A DNA stretch of 64,000 nucleotides from Flectonema sp. DT1601. Its lineage: Eukaryota; Euglenozoa; Diplonemea; Diplonemida; Diplonemidae. This document shows positions 1 to 8,365 of the stretch, in pieces; position 1 is the stretch's first letter, and each line of letters starts with the position of its first letter. Position numbers and translations under genes: made by a program. The notes under the pieces were generated by a model. It saw nothing but the letters and a program-made list of their open reading frames with translations. It did no database searches and had not been told where the DNA came from. The DNA lies in the NCBI GenBank assembly GCA_964019425.1, contig OZ025788.1, forward strand, positions 620,001 to 684,000, written 5' to 3'.

Positions 1-602
1 AGAATGGTTGGGTTGAAGTTCACGGAAAGTTCCGTCATTCTGAGTCTAGAATGAAGCAAATCGAACCATTGAAATATATTTGGGTACTAAAAAATCCAAA
101 ACCTTCTCATTCATGTTACGTAACGAGTAATTTAATTAATGAAGTAGGCTTCTCTTTTAGATGTGCTACAATGTTTCATTCTGATGAGTCGTTTGAATTT
201 GAGCTGATCTCAGAGAAGGGTACTGTACCTCCATTCTTTTTAGCATATGCGTGTGTATCAAACAACGACTGTTCGTTGAATGCTAAAATCCACACGCAGT
301 TTACAACGGCTGATAGTGTTGTTGCCAATAGCATCCCACAAAGAACTTCACTACCTCTTCCCCGTCGTAGTGTTGGAAGGAATCAAAGTTTTCAGGTTAG
401 CCCTAGAAGTCGGCCTTCGGTTTCGATTCGAACAGGGCAGATGAATCCTTTATTACTCCGATCTTCTATTATTGGAATTACGGCTAACCCGAGAAGGAGG
501 TCGTCAATGATTAAATTAAGAGAACGATGGAGTGGACCAGTCAGCATAACAGTCGAATTTGATGACTCACAAGAAATTGATATGTACATACCTCTTAGAT
601 GA
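1..602 (+). CDS. 3' end of an unrecognised protein gene (partial)
   Basis: The reading frame is open from the window edge (codon phase starts at base 3) to a TGA at 600-602, giving about 200 residues. The first ATG inside the frame is at 51, but the frame is open upstream of it, so this is probably the last part of a longer gene. The visible protein has a mixed, globular-looking first 90 residues with several aromatics and cysteines. A basic, Ser/Pro/Arg-rich linker follows, and the end is a short segment with alternating hydrophobics (SITVEF). I recognise no family. The codon mix and the absence of stops over 200 codons in AT-rich DNA support real coding. It reads in the same direction as all confident genes up to 54 kb. 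Confidence 0.45.
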   Translation, partial: NGWVEVHGKFRHSESRMKQIEPLKYIWVLKNPKPSHSCYVTSNLINEVGFSFRCATMFHSDESFEFELISEKGTVPPFFLAYACVSNNDCSLNAKIHTQFTTADSVVANSIPQRTSLPLPRRSVGRNQSFQVSPRSRPSVSIRTGQMNPLLLRSSIIGITANPRRRSSMIKLRERWSGPVSITVEFDDSQEIDMYIPLR

Positions 603-735
603 ATTGTCATCTTCTATACTTCTCTGTGCAATCAATCCGTTGACGGGACGTCGGTTCGTTACAAATATATTTTCACTCCGTCATTTCCATGTCGTGAGTT
701 GTGCTCAAAACTGATATTTAAATTGGTTTCAATTA

Positions 736-2497
736 CTGTAATTATAAATATCACGGTGTATAAAAAATTTGGAGTATAACAACTTTGGATATAAAAAAGA
801 TGGTGGATTCTCGGAAAAAAAACTTGGTGGATTTTTATAAAAAAGTATGAAAGTACACATTTTGACTGTAAAATGGTAGTTTTTGGGGATGAAATTTTTC
901 ACACTATGCGGAATTTTTTGAAAAAACGGGATCCTTTTGAACCCCTGAAGACGTCGGTAAGCAAGGTGGAGCTGGGTTTGATAAAGAAAGAGGAGCGGGT
1001 AAAGGAGCACAAAAGTCTCGCTGCTATGAGAAGTGGTCAAGGGGGGAGTGGCTTAACATCGGTGAGATGGTGAACTCTGCCACCAATGTGTCAAGGGCGA
1101 TTGCATACTTCAACACGGACCATAAGAAGAAATCAACAGTGCAGGCAGGGCAATGAAGCTCTTTGTTGAGGAACAAAAGAGGAAGACAAAGGGAGAACCA
1201 CTAGAAGGGCAGGTGAAATCTGGGAGACCAACCATCTTAACCACTGATGAGGAAGCGGGTGCTCGATTTAATTGAGAATATCCGTGCCTATGGTGGCTCT
1301 GTGTTTGCTTCTCTTCTCTGGTTTCAAGCACAGGTGATACGCCGGAACGCGTGGATTCCGGTTACCTACAAGCAACATGGACCTACAAGTTCCTGGAACG
1401 GAAGGGTTGGATACCGTCTTGGAACCACTGCGAAAGTAGCGCCTGAAGCAGAACTCCTATCAGCTCGGTCAAGGTTTCTGGAGCAATAGTCCCATACTTT
1501 ATTAAGAAACGCTCCAATCGGATCTAAACTAACTAAAAAACACTCCAATCGGATCACCCTGGCCTCGCAGTATATGCCCAGTTTAGGGGGCAGATAACTG
1601 AAGAAGTCCTTCGTCGATTTGAAGAAGCCAATACCACGGTTATACTGGTGCAAGGCGGATGGACTTCTCATCTCCGGCCGCTGGATCTAACTGTCATGGC
1701 CAACTTCAAAGAAGCATCAAGCTTTCTTGGTGAGTGGATGACAGAGCAGATGCGCAAGCGGGAGGAAAAGTTGAAAAAATCAAAGCAAAAAGCTGATAGA
1801 AACTTTAAAGCGCGCTGCGAAAGGGAAGGGTCCAAAGGGAGCTCCTGAATCCGAACCCATGTCAAAATGGATGAAGGAGCTCACAAAAACGAAGTCGCAA
1901 ATTGGGTAGATAGTGACAGCCCTTGATAGTATTACGAAAAATACTATCATGGCTGGTTTTATAAAAGCAGGTATTGTCAATCCTGCAAATCCACCCGAGC
2001 TCCTGAAGTCTGTAGTTGTGAACATGAGTTCATGTTTCTTAATACCGCACCTCATACCTCGGTGTATTACAACGATTGGAGAAGAACTCCTTAGTTGTAG
2101 TTGGCCTCGTCTAGACTACTACTTGCTGCTTTTAGGAATTTTGACATCATTCATTAAGACTGGTGTGCAACCAGCTACCAACAACGTTATTTGTGGATAT
2201 GTTGTCCTGATATGTATCTGGAAGCAACTTCAACATTAGTTATCAATCCCCCACCAGGTTGGTACACAAGACCAGCCTGTAGAACTTTAACCAGTTCAAA
2301 ATGTCGATAATTTAGTACCAAAGTCAAAAGAAAAAGGTCAAAAAAAAAAAATTTTTTTTTTCTGGAATCCGAATTTTGCTAAGTGTTTTCTGTGAATGAT
2401 TGTACTAAAAAAACTTTGGATATAATAAAGATGGTGGATTTGGCCATTTTTTGCTGATTTGGAGACTTTTTATACACCATGATATTTATAATTACGG
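736..2497 (+). mobile_element. Decayed pogo/Tigger-like (Tc1/mariner) DNA transposon
   Basis: Both ends carry an inverted repeat of about 29-30 bp that starts CYGTAATTATAAATATCAYG. The left copy is at 736-765 and the right copy at 2468-2497. Each is flanked by TA (734-735 and 2498-2499), the target-site duplication of the Tc1/mariner superfamily. A subterminal motif (AACTTTGGATATAA...GATGGTGGAT) is repeated in direct orientation at about 780-809 and 2412-2440. Inside are pieces of a transposase on the + strand. One near 1200-1250 reads SGRPTILTTDEE, like the N-terminal SGRPxxLTxEEE segment of pogo-type proteins. One near 1650-1720 reads QGGWTSHLRPLDLTV followed by NFK, matching the PGGxTSxLQPLDVxxNKPFK end of the DDE_1 domain. 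The frame is interrupted by stops and shifts (for example right after the first piece, near 1275), so the copy is not autonomous. Confidence 0.75.
1200..1848 (+). pseudogene. Remnant of pogo/Tigger-family DDE transposase
   Basis: Coding fragments of a DDE_1-type transposase lie in at least two + frames within the TIR-bounded element. The segment 1201-1275 carries the pogo-like SGRP motif and then meets a stop. The frame at 1648-1848 carries the conserved QGGxTSxLxPLD block and a following charged helix rich in Lys/Glu (EWMTEQMRKREEKLKK). In intact relatives these parts belong to one protein of roughly 400-600 residues. Here stops and frame changes separate them and part of the catalytic region cannot be recognised, so no functional product is expected. 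The family call rests on motif resemblance only. Confidence 0.6.
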
Positions 2498-2688
2498 TAT
2501 TTTCTTTTTAGACACCTGCTTTGGACGCCTTTACATAAAATAACATTGGAAGTCTGCCACATTTTTATTTGAAATGCGGGGAGACTCAGGCAAATGCGAA
2601 AAAAAAGATATTTTCGTAGTCTCGTTGACTTCTTTTGAACTAATAAATAGAAGAAGATATTTATTATTATTCCCCTCAGCAATTTATC

Positions 2689-3630
2689 ATGTTGTCTCGA
2701 TTCAAACTCGTGTCGGTTGTGGCTGCGATGATATGCATCGGGCTCACTTCAGCCGGAAGATTACCGGCCAAGACTCTCGGAATGTATTGTCTGATTGCTG
2801 ATGATGCTGTTACCAATTACACTGGAGATGCTGATTGGCAGCCGAAGTTGTATCCTTACCAAGAGAAGGGCGCGAATGTTATTTGGATGACGTTTGTTAA
2901 TCCGGAGACGATGCCGGCAATACCACCTGCGATGAAGAGATTAGCAGCTTGCAAAGGAGAAGAGGGATGTCCAGGTAAAGATGTTCCAACAATTGTATCT
3001 GTTGGAGGGGAATCCTATTCACTAAAACCTTGGTCATGGTTGTCTACTAATGAACAAGCTGAACACATGGCAAAACAAGTCGCCTCTCAATGGCCTTCAT
3101 CAATTGACGGCATCGATCTTGACATCGAAGGAGTTGCTGGAAACGCTTCCTCCTCAACACTCTTAACATTCACAAAGAAACTCCGCCAACTGAAACCAAA
3201 CTTCATTATAACCCAACCAGTGTATGGATATCCTCAAATAAAAGCTGAGAACTACATGGTTAATACAGCATGGACAAGCGGTAAATCATTAAACACAATA
3301 GACAGTGTTGGCATTATGGTCTACAAAGACTTAGAGTCTGATAAGTGTGTTAAGAACTACGCTAATGCAACTCATCAGCAAAAAGGATTTCCCATCACAG
3401 TTGATGTTCCAACTGAAGCGATTGCAGTTGGAATTCAGGGCACAGCTGAGGACAGCGCAATTATGAGCATCTCTAGTTCAGCAAAGCAACAGGCTCTGGG
3501 AGGTGTAATGGTTTGGTATGCTTCTGTTTTTGATGCCACACGCAATAGGCCAGCATTCGTATACGGAAACAACGACGCATCGAAAGCCAAATCTTCGGTT
3601 TGGGAAAAAGCTCTTAAGAACTTGTCTTAA
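2689..3630 (+). CDS. Secreted GH18 chitinase-like protein
   Basis: The 313-residue protein has a clear signal peptide (residues 1-22, hydrophobic core LVSVVAAMICIGLTSAG). It carries the two hallmarks of glycoside hydrolase family 18. The SxGG strand is seen as SVGGES at 104-109, and the DGxDxDxE active-site strand as DGIDLDIE at 140-147, with E147 as the expected proton donor. Late in the chain, GIMVYK and GVMVWYAS look like the strand 6 and strand 8 regions of the GH18 barrel. The size fits a single catalytic domain without a chitin-binding module. It probably acts outside the cell or in a food vacuole on chitin or related N-acetylglucosamine polymers; the exact substrate is not readable. 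The start is supported by a pyrimidine-rich acceptor (ATTCCCCTCAG ending at 2679) ten bases upstream. No intron is needed. Confidence 0.85.
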   Translation: MLSRFKLVSVVAAMICIGLTSAGRLPAKTLGMYCLIADDAVTNYTGDADWQPKLYPYQEKGANVIWMTFVNPETMPAIPPAMKRLAACKGEEGCPGKDVPTIVSVGGESYSLKPWSWLSTNEQAEHMAKQVASQWPSSIDGIDLDIEGVAGNASSSTLLTFTKKLRQLKPNFIITQPVYGYPQIKAENYMVNTAWTSGKSLNTIDSVGIMVYKDLESDKCVKNYANATHQQKGFPITVDVPTEAIAVGIQGTAEDSAIMSISSSAKQQALGGVMVWYASVFDATRNRPAFVYGNNDASKAKSSVWEKALKNLS

Positions 3631-4861
3631 ATTAAGTACTTGTGAAACTACTCTCCCTTCTATAACTTTTATGTTTTTAATAGAAGTAATCGTAACGTGT
3701 GTTTTGCGATCTATCTTTATGACCCTCTGGCATGATGATAGTTTCTTCTTGTTTGATTTTATTCCAACTGCTTATTGTAGTTTGTTTGTATCCCTTACGT
3801 TCTAATATTATCCCGTGTGCAGGGATTAGTAAGGATGCGTTCTCTTCCTAAACATTGGAATCTGTATTGAAAATTATTCTACAGTATTGATATCTCTCTC
3901 TTTGTGGGAATCTAATAACACCTTCTTGTGCTTCAGCAAAACAATGATTTGCAGATTTTTGTGAAGTGCACAGATTTGGAATTGCCGCAGTGTCAGTCAC
4001 GGCTGGTGTTGATTCCCTTGTGAGTGTGCAATCTGACGGCGGCTGGGCGGGATGTCGATCCAGAAGAAGTTGAACTCTCGTTCGCTGGTGAACCCTTTGC
4101 GAACCGTGGAGTGAGTGCGGACAGCGGGTTGGAGATATGGAGCAGCAGTTTTGTACACGGAAACCTTCTCCACTTCGGCCTTCAATGTTCTCCATTGAAT
4201 ATTCGCTACTACAACCAAGATCTGTACTCATCCACGCTCCAGAAAGGCTCACGCCAATTTAAAACGGGAGAAGCTGCTTCGTTGGCCCAGAAACCACAGA
4301 AGAATCTATATACCTGGACACCCCAGCATTCATAAGAATGGTTACTCAGTGTTAAGTAGTTTACTGCCTTCAGATGCCAAACCGATTTGTTTCCGCAATT
4401 CAACTTTAACCATCGCAGCCATCTCACAAGTTATCACATAGAAGATGTCTTGTTTACTACTTACATATCACTCTCTTTACCTTTAGGTCTTAGTAATGTA
4501 ACCTCTGTTGGAGATAATCTTGTATTCTTGTTCACAAATCACTGCTCTTGACCATTGATTCATTCTTCTAAAGTGTGTAATCTATACCCACAAGGTTTTA
4601 GTACTTTTGTATTGTTAGAAGAGTTTATTTATGGAATTGTTCGTTCGCTTTCCAAGCGGTGGAATATTTTATACTGTAGTCACTAGTGGTATTGTGTTGG
4701 TGAACTCAGCCCCCATTATCTGTTGAATAACAGACACAGTCACACTCCTGATTCAATAGAACAATTTGAGCTGTTACTATGGAAGCAGTTTATCTTCATT
4801 GATTCATATGAGAATTCTTATTATCCTTTCTTCACTCATAGAAAAACTACACTCACACAAG
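3631..4861. other. Intergenic region; GC-richer patch of unclear origin
   Basis: This spans the 3' flank of the chitinase-like gene and the 5' flank of the cyclase-like gene. Bases about 3960-4330 are visibly richer in G+C than their surroundings and are open in several overlapping frames on both strands. I recognise no protein in any of them, and the frames shadow one another. It may be a decayed gene or repeat fragment. The last 30 bases hold a pyrimidine tract and AG (4840-4841), a probable splice acceptor for the next gene. Confidence 0.5.
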
Positions 4862-7219
4862 ATGGCTGTTTCATTGAAAGTTACAATCGTGGTTGTTGTT
4901 GTGGTGTTGCTGATGTTAACTGTTGCAGGAATATGGGTCCCGAGTGCAGTACTCGCAACAAACTCGCTGGTTGACGCTCGTCGGGATCAAATGAAGGCCA
5001 ATACAAAAACAGTTGGAAACCGAGTGTTGGATTACTTTCAGGTAGCCAGTCGCATGTCGAATGGAATAGCAGCTGCGTGGAATTTCAGTGCGGCAGCCAA
5101 TCCTGCAGCACCTGATGAACATTTTGTTGAAAACTACGCCAAGGGTATATGGCTACAAATTAATCGTCCACAACTGTCTTCTTTACTTCTCGTACGTGCG
5201 CACAACGTGACAACCGCATGTTGGAAAGCAGGAGTGATTATGTCATCAACATACATGGTAAATATTGGACCTAAATATTTTTATACTCCTGGAGCTAACT
5301 GTTCTGACACATCACCGAATCCGGTACCTTGTCAACCAGATAAGCTAAGAATCAACTTAGTTGCTGGTACAAAAGGTACTGATAACCCTTTGGAAATCGT
5401 AAAACTTCTCGGTTACATTCCTTGCCCACCTCTTCCTAATTTTTATAAAGGATTTCATCTTACACACGGAGACCCTACTATTCCTGATTCTGGAATTACT
5501 GTACCTGCGTGGAAGCCTCCAGTGATTGTTGGAGCACCACCTCATCAGGTGTTTTATAAACAAGTTCACTTTCCAATTTTAGCAGATGATAAGTATCCAC
5601 TATCAGGTGCTGGTATGTTGGGAACTCGTGTTGGTGAATCATCAATTGGTGGAGCTGGTCAAGTTACACTTCAAGAACTTTTAGTTGGAGCTGCGGCAAT
5701 TACTGAAATTGATGATATTTTATTCTTAGTAACAGCTCAAGGTGAACTTGCAGCATCGAGTAATCCAAATCAGAGTGTTGAAGTTAAGACTGCTGGTGAA
5801 GCTCCGAGTCTTGTCCGACTAACTCGCGCTGATAACGAGTCGATGGTGTTGGAACCAGTTCTCGGTATATCAAAACAGCTCATCGGAAGATTCTGTAACG
5901 GTGACACCTGTGAGCTGACAGGTTCAGCAGACAAAGTCGAAGCTTTCGGAGATTACCAAGTTACCTACGCCTCGATCGAAGATACTTACGCGATAAAATT
6001 AGATTTACTCTTAGTGATGGCTGTCAAACAATCAGACATCGTGAAACCAGCCAAGAAGCTGAATACCCTAATCGCGATTGCTAGTTGCAGTGTTTTGGTA
6101 TTATTTGCTGCCCTCGCGGTAGTGCTTGGGTTCTTTATCGCAACTCCTGTCATCAAATTCACAGAAAAGATTCATTTGAGTTCTATGATGGATCTTGATG
6201 GGATCGATCTGAAGTCGAACTCATCAATGTCTGAGATCCAATGGATGAATGAGTCCTTGATAGTACTCGTTGAGCATTTAGTTTTATATAAATCGTTCTT
6301 GCCATCAATGCTTCTTGAAAAGGATGAAGAAGAAAGTAGTGCAGAAGAAGCGAGTTTATCACACATCAACACCGGATCACGTAGTGGTATGACAAGTCAT
6401 GCTTCATCAACAGTGAACACAATGACTAGAAGGAAAGTCTTGCCAGCTTCGGCAAAACGTAAGATTGGTGCTGTGCTGACAACTAATATCAGGAAATGGT
6501 CCCAGGGAGTCCTGACTAAAAGTCCTGAAAATTTAGAAAATTCGCAAATGGAATTCGTTTCTGTTCTCAGTCATCTCTCTGCTGGTGGAGGAACCCTCGA
6601 CTACGTTAATGGAGATCGTTGTACGATATCATTCTTGAAGAGTTCAAAGGGAGGTATCACAGCTGCTTGCAGAAACTCTTTAAGACTCAGAGTTGACTCA
6701 GCTTCTCGCATTGAAGGATTAGTTATCGGTATTGCACAGGGAGCATTAATAGTCGGAGTCATGGGTGTCGCAAGCTACCGATCAATGCAAGTCTGCGGAT
6801 TTGCAGTCACTGCAGCCAGTCGTATTGTCGAGTACTCCAGTAAAAGAGAAGAGAAAATGTTAATTGTCGTAGATGAAGCCACAGTTACATCATATGAATG
6901 CTGGGCTGTAATGACTGGATTAGTTAGATTAAGAGTAGGGGGTATTATTGGAGTCATGGATTTAATTAAAATTGCTGAAGAAAGTGCAGAATGGTTATAC
7001 GATTCTCAATCAAAGAGAGAAACCGACGCAATTGCTGCATACAATGAGCTGTTCAAGCAGTTTAAACTTGTTTCTCCAGACACTGATTATGATAAGTTTG
7101 TGGAATTCAAGTCAGCTACTGACGACTTACTAAATCTCCAAATTGATATCCCATGCAGAGACTACATCAAGAGACTTATTTCATCAACGAAAGAGTTTAC
7201 AAAGGCGGTACTTGATTAG
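4862..7219 (+). CDS. Receptor-type membrane protein with degenerate class III cyclase domain
   Basis: The start is placed at ATG 4862 because a pyrimidine-rich acceptor (CCTTTCTTCACTCATAG, ends 4841) lies just upstream; earlier in-frame starts would fall before it. The 785-residue protein has an N-terminal membrane anchor (about 5-28), a 380-residue extracytoplasmic region with many Asn-glycosylation-like sites (Cache-like in layout), a second membrane segment (about 400-428), a HAMP-like linker and a C-terminal cyclase-homology domain (about 535-690). The domain keeps the order of class III nucleotide cyclases. TTNIRKW at 540-546 sits at the first metal-site strand, NGDRCTISF near 583-591 at the second, and VCGFAVTAASRI at the usual GxxVNxAARL helix. 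The first metal-binding Asp is replaced by Asn542, while D585 of the second site is kept. By family knowledge such a domain may be inactive or regulatory. The architecture resembles receptor adenylate cyclases of trypanosomatids. Confidence 0.7.
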   Translation: MAVSLKVTIVVVVVVLLMLTVAGIWVPSAVLATNSLVDARRDQMKANTKTVGNRVLDYFQVASRMSNGIAAAWNFSAAANPAAPDEHFVENYAKGIWLQINRPQLSSLLLVRAHNVTTACWKAGVIMSSTYMVNIGPKYFYTPGANCSDTSPNPVPCQPDKLRINLVAGTKGTDNPLEIVKLLGYIPCPPLPNFYKGFHLTHGDPTIPDSGITVPAWKPPVIVGAPPHQVFYKQVHFPILADDKYPLSGAGMLGTRVGESSIGGAGQVTLQELLVGAAAITEIDDILFLVTAQGELAASSNPNQSVEVKTAGEAPSLVRLTRADNESMVLEPVLGISKQLIGRFCNGDTCELTGSADKVEAFGDYQVTYASIEDTYAIKLDLLLVMAVKQSDIVKPAKKLNTLIAIASCSVLVLFAALAVVLGFFIATPVIKFTEKIHLSSMMDLDGIDLKSNSSMSEIQWMNESLIVLVEHLVLYKSFLPSMLLEKDEEESSAEEASLSHINTGSRSGMTSHASSTVNTMTRRKVLPASAKRKIGAVLTTNIRKWSQGVLTKSPENLENSQMEFVSVLSHLSAGGGTLDYVNGDRCTISFLKSSKGGITAACRNSLRLRVDSASRIEGLVIGIAQGALIVGVMGVASYRSMQVCGFAVTAASRIVEYSSKREEKMLIVVDEATVTSYECWAVMTGLVRLRVGGIIGVMDLIKIAEESAEWLYDSQSKRETDAIAAYNELFKQFKLVSPDTDYDKFVEFKSATDDLLNLQIDIPCRDYIKRLISSTKEFTKAVLD

Positions 7220-7719
7220 GGTTTTCAACTGGTTGCAGAGTTGTGCGAGTTTTGCGTTTTTTTTTTTTTTTTTTTCCCCCCTTGAGCTTAAGAATGCAGT
7301 ATCAAATTACCCCCTGCCTACTTTATATGTGCGAGTCTCCCTAGTTTCTAATTGCAAAAGAATAGAAAAAAAAAAGAAGAAAAAAATCTTTCCCCTCTTT
7401 TCCTCAAAAAAAAAAAATCAACTTTACTCTTTCCATGTCATATCTATCGACATCGACCCACAAGAAAATAAGTAAATACTTAACAATCTTTCAATGGTCG
7501 TAGAGGGTCGTTTTTGCAGAAGAGTGTTCACTCGTTCGTTAACTCTTTATTTTGCAACCTATGTGGTGAAAATTTCTTCTGCGCGCAAGTAACCTTCCTA
7601 AATATGAATTACCCGCAACCACTTCCCTTATCAGATTTCTTTTCTTTATTTAATAAGAAAGTCCACGCAAAAAATGCATTTTTTTGTTTTTTTTGCTGCC
7701 GATTTTTTTCGCCCTAAGG

Positions 7720-7752
<33 letters not shown>

Positions 7753-8323
7753 TATCATAGAGCCTGGTATTGAAACAGAGTTGGTGCATCCTGATTCCCA
7801 TGCCTATTTTTTAAGCGCGATGTGACTGTACAAAAAAAAAAAGACGTATTGCACAACCAATATTTATGCAGTTGTAATGTGAAATTTTGGAGCTGTTACT
7901 TCCTACGAGATATAGCTTCTCTTTTAGAGAATATGGTTCTCCCTTTTTTTTCTCTCTCCTTTTGTTTTTCTTTTTTTGTTTTGCGTTGTCACATATTATT
8001 TTATCTGTTTTTTTTATCATTATAATTTATTATTAATTTTTTTTTTAAATTTGTAATTCTTTTTAAAAAAAAAAAGCAAACTAAATCTTTTTTTGAGATA
8101 TATTTTTCAGGTTTATTTCTATTCTATCCATATTCTGGGAAAATTTCTATTTTCTATTCAAGCACACAAAAAGTTTTATTAACTGCTAAATCAGCTACTA
8201 GACGTCAAAAAATGATTTCACCCATTTTCCCTGCTGCTACCTGTCTATGCAAAACCCTTCTTACTATTCCAAGAACAAGTGTGTAATATTGAAAACTAGA
8301 ATGGGAGGAGGGGGGGAAAAAAT

Positions 8324-8365
<42 letters not shown>

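Noticed and set aside
3848-4252. 134-codon frame on the - strand
   Set aside because: Overlaps other open frames on both strands in a GC-richer patch, has no recognisable domain, and would oppose the direction of every neighbouring gene.
4766-4861. N-terminal extension of the cyclase-like protein (starting at TTG 4766 or ATG 4808)
   Set aside because: These codons lie before a good pyrimidine-rich AG acceptor at 4841. The first ATG after it (4862) opens directly with a membrane anchor, so the extension is probably outside the mature mRNA.
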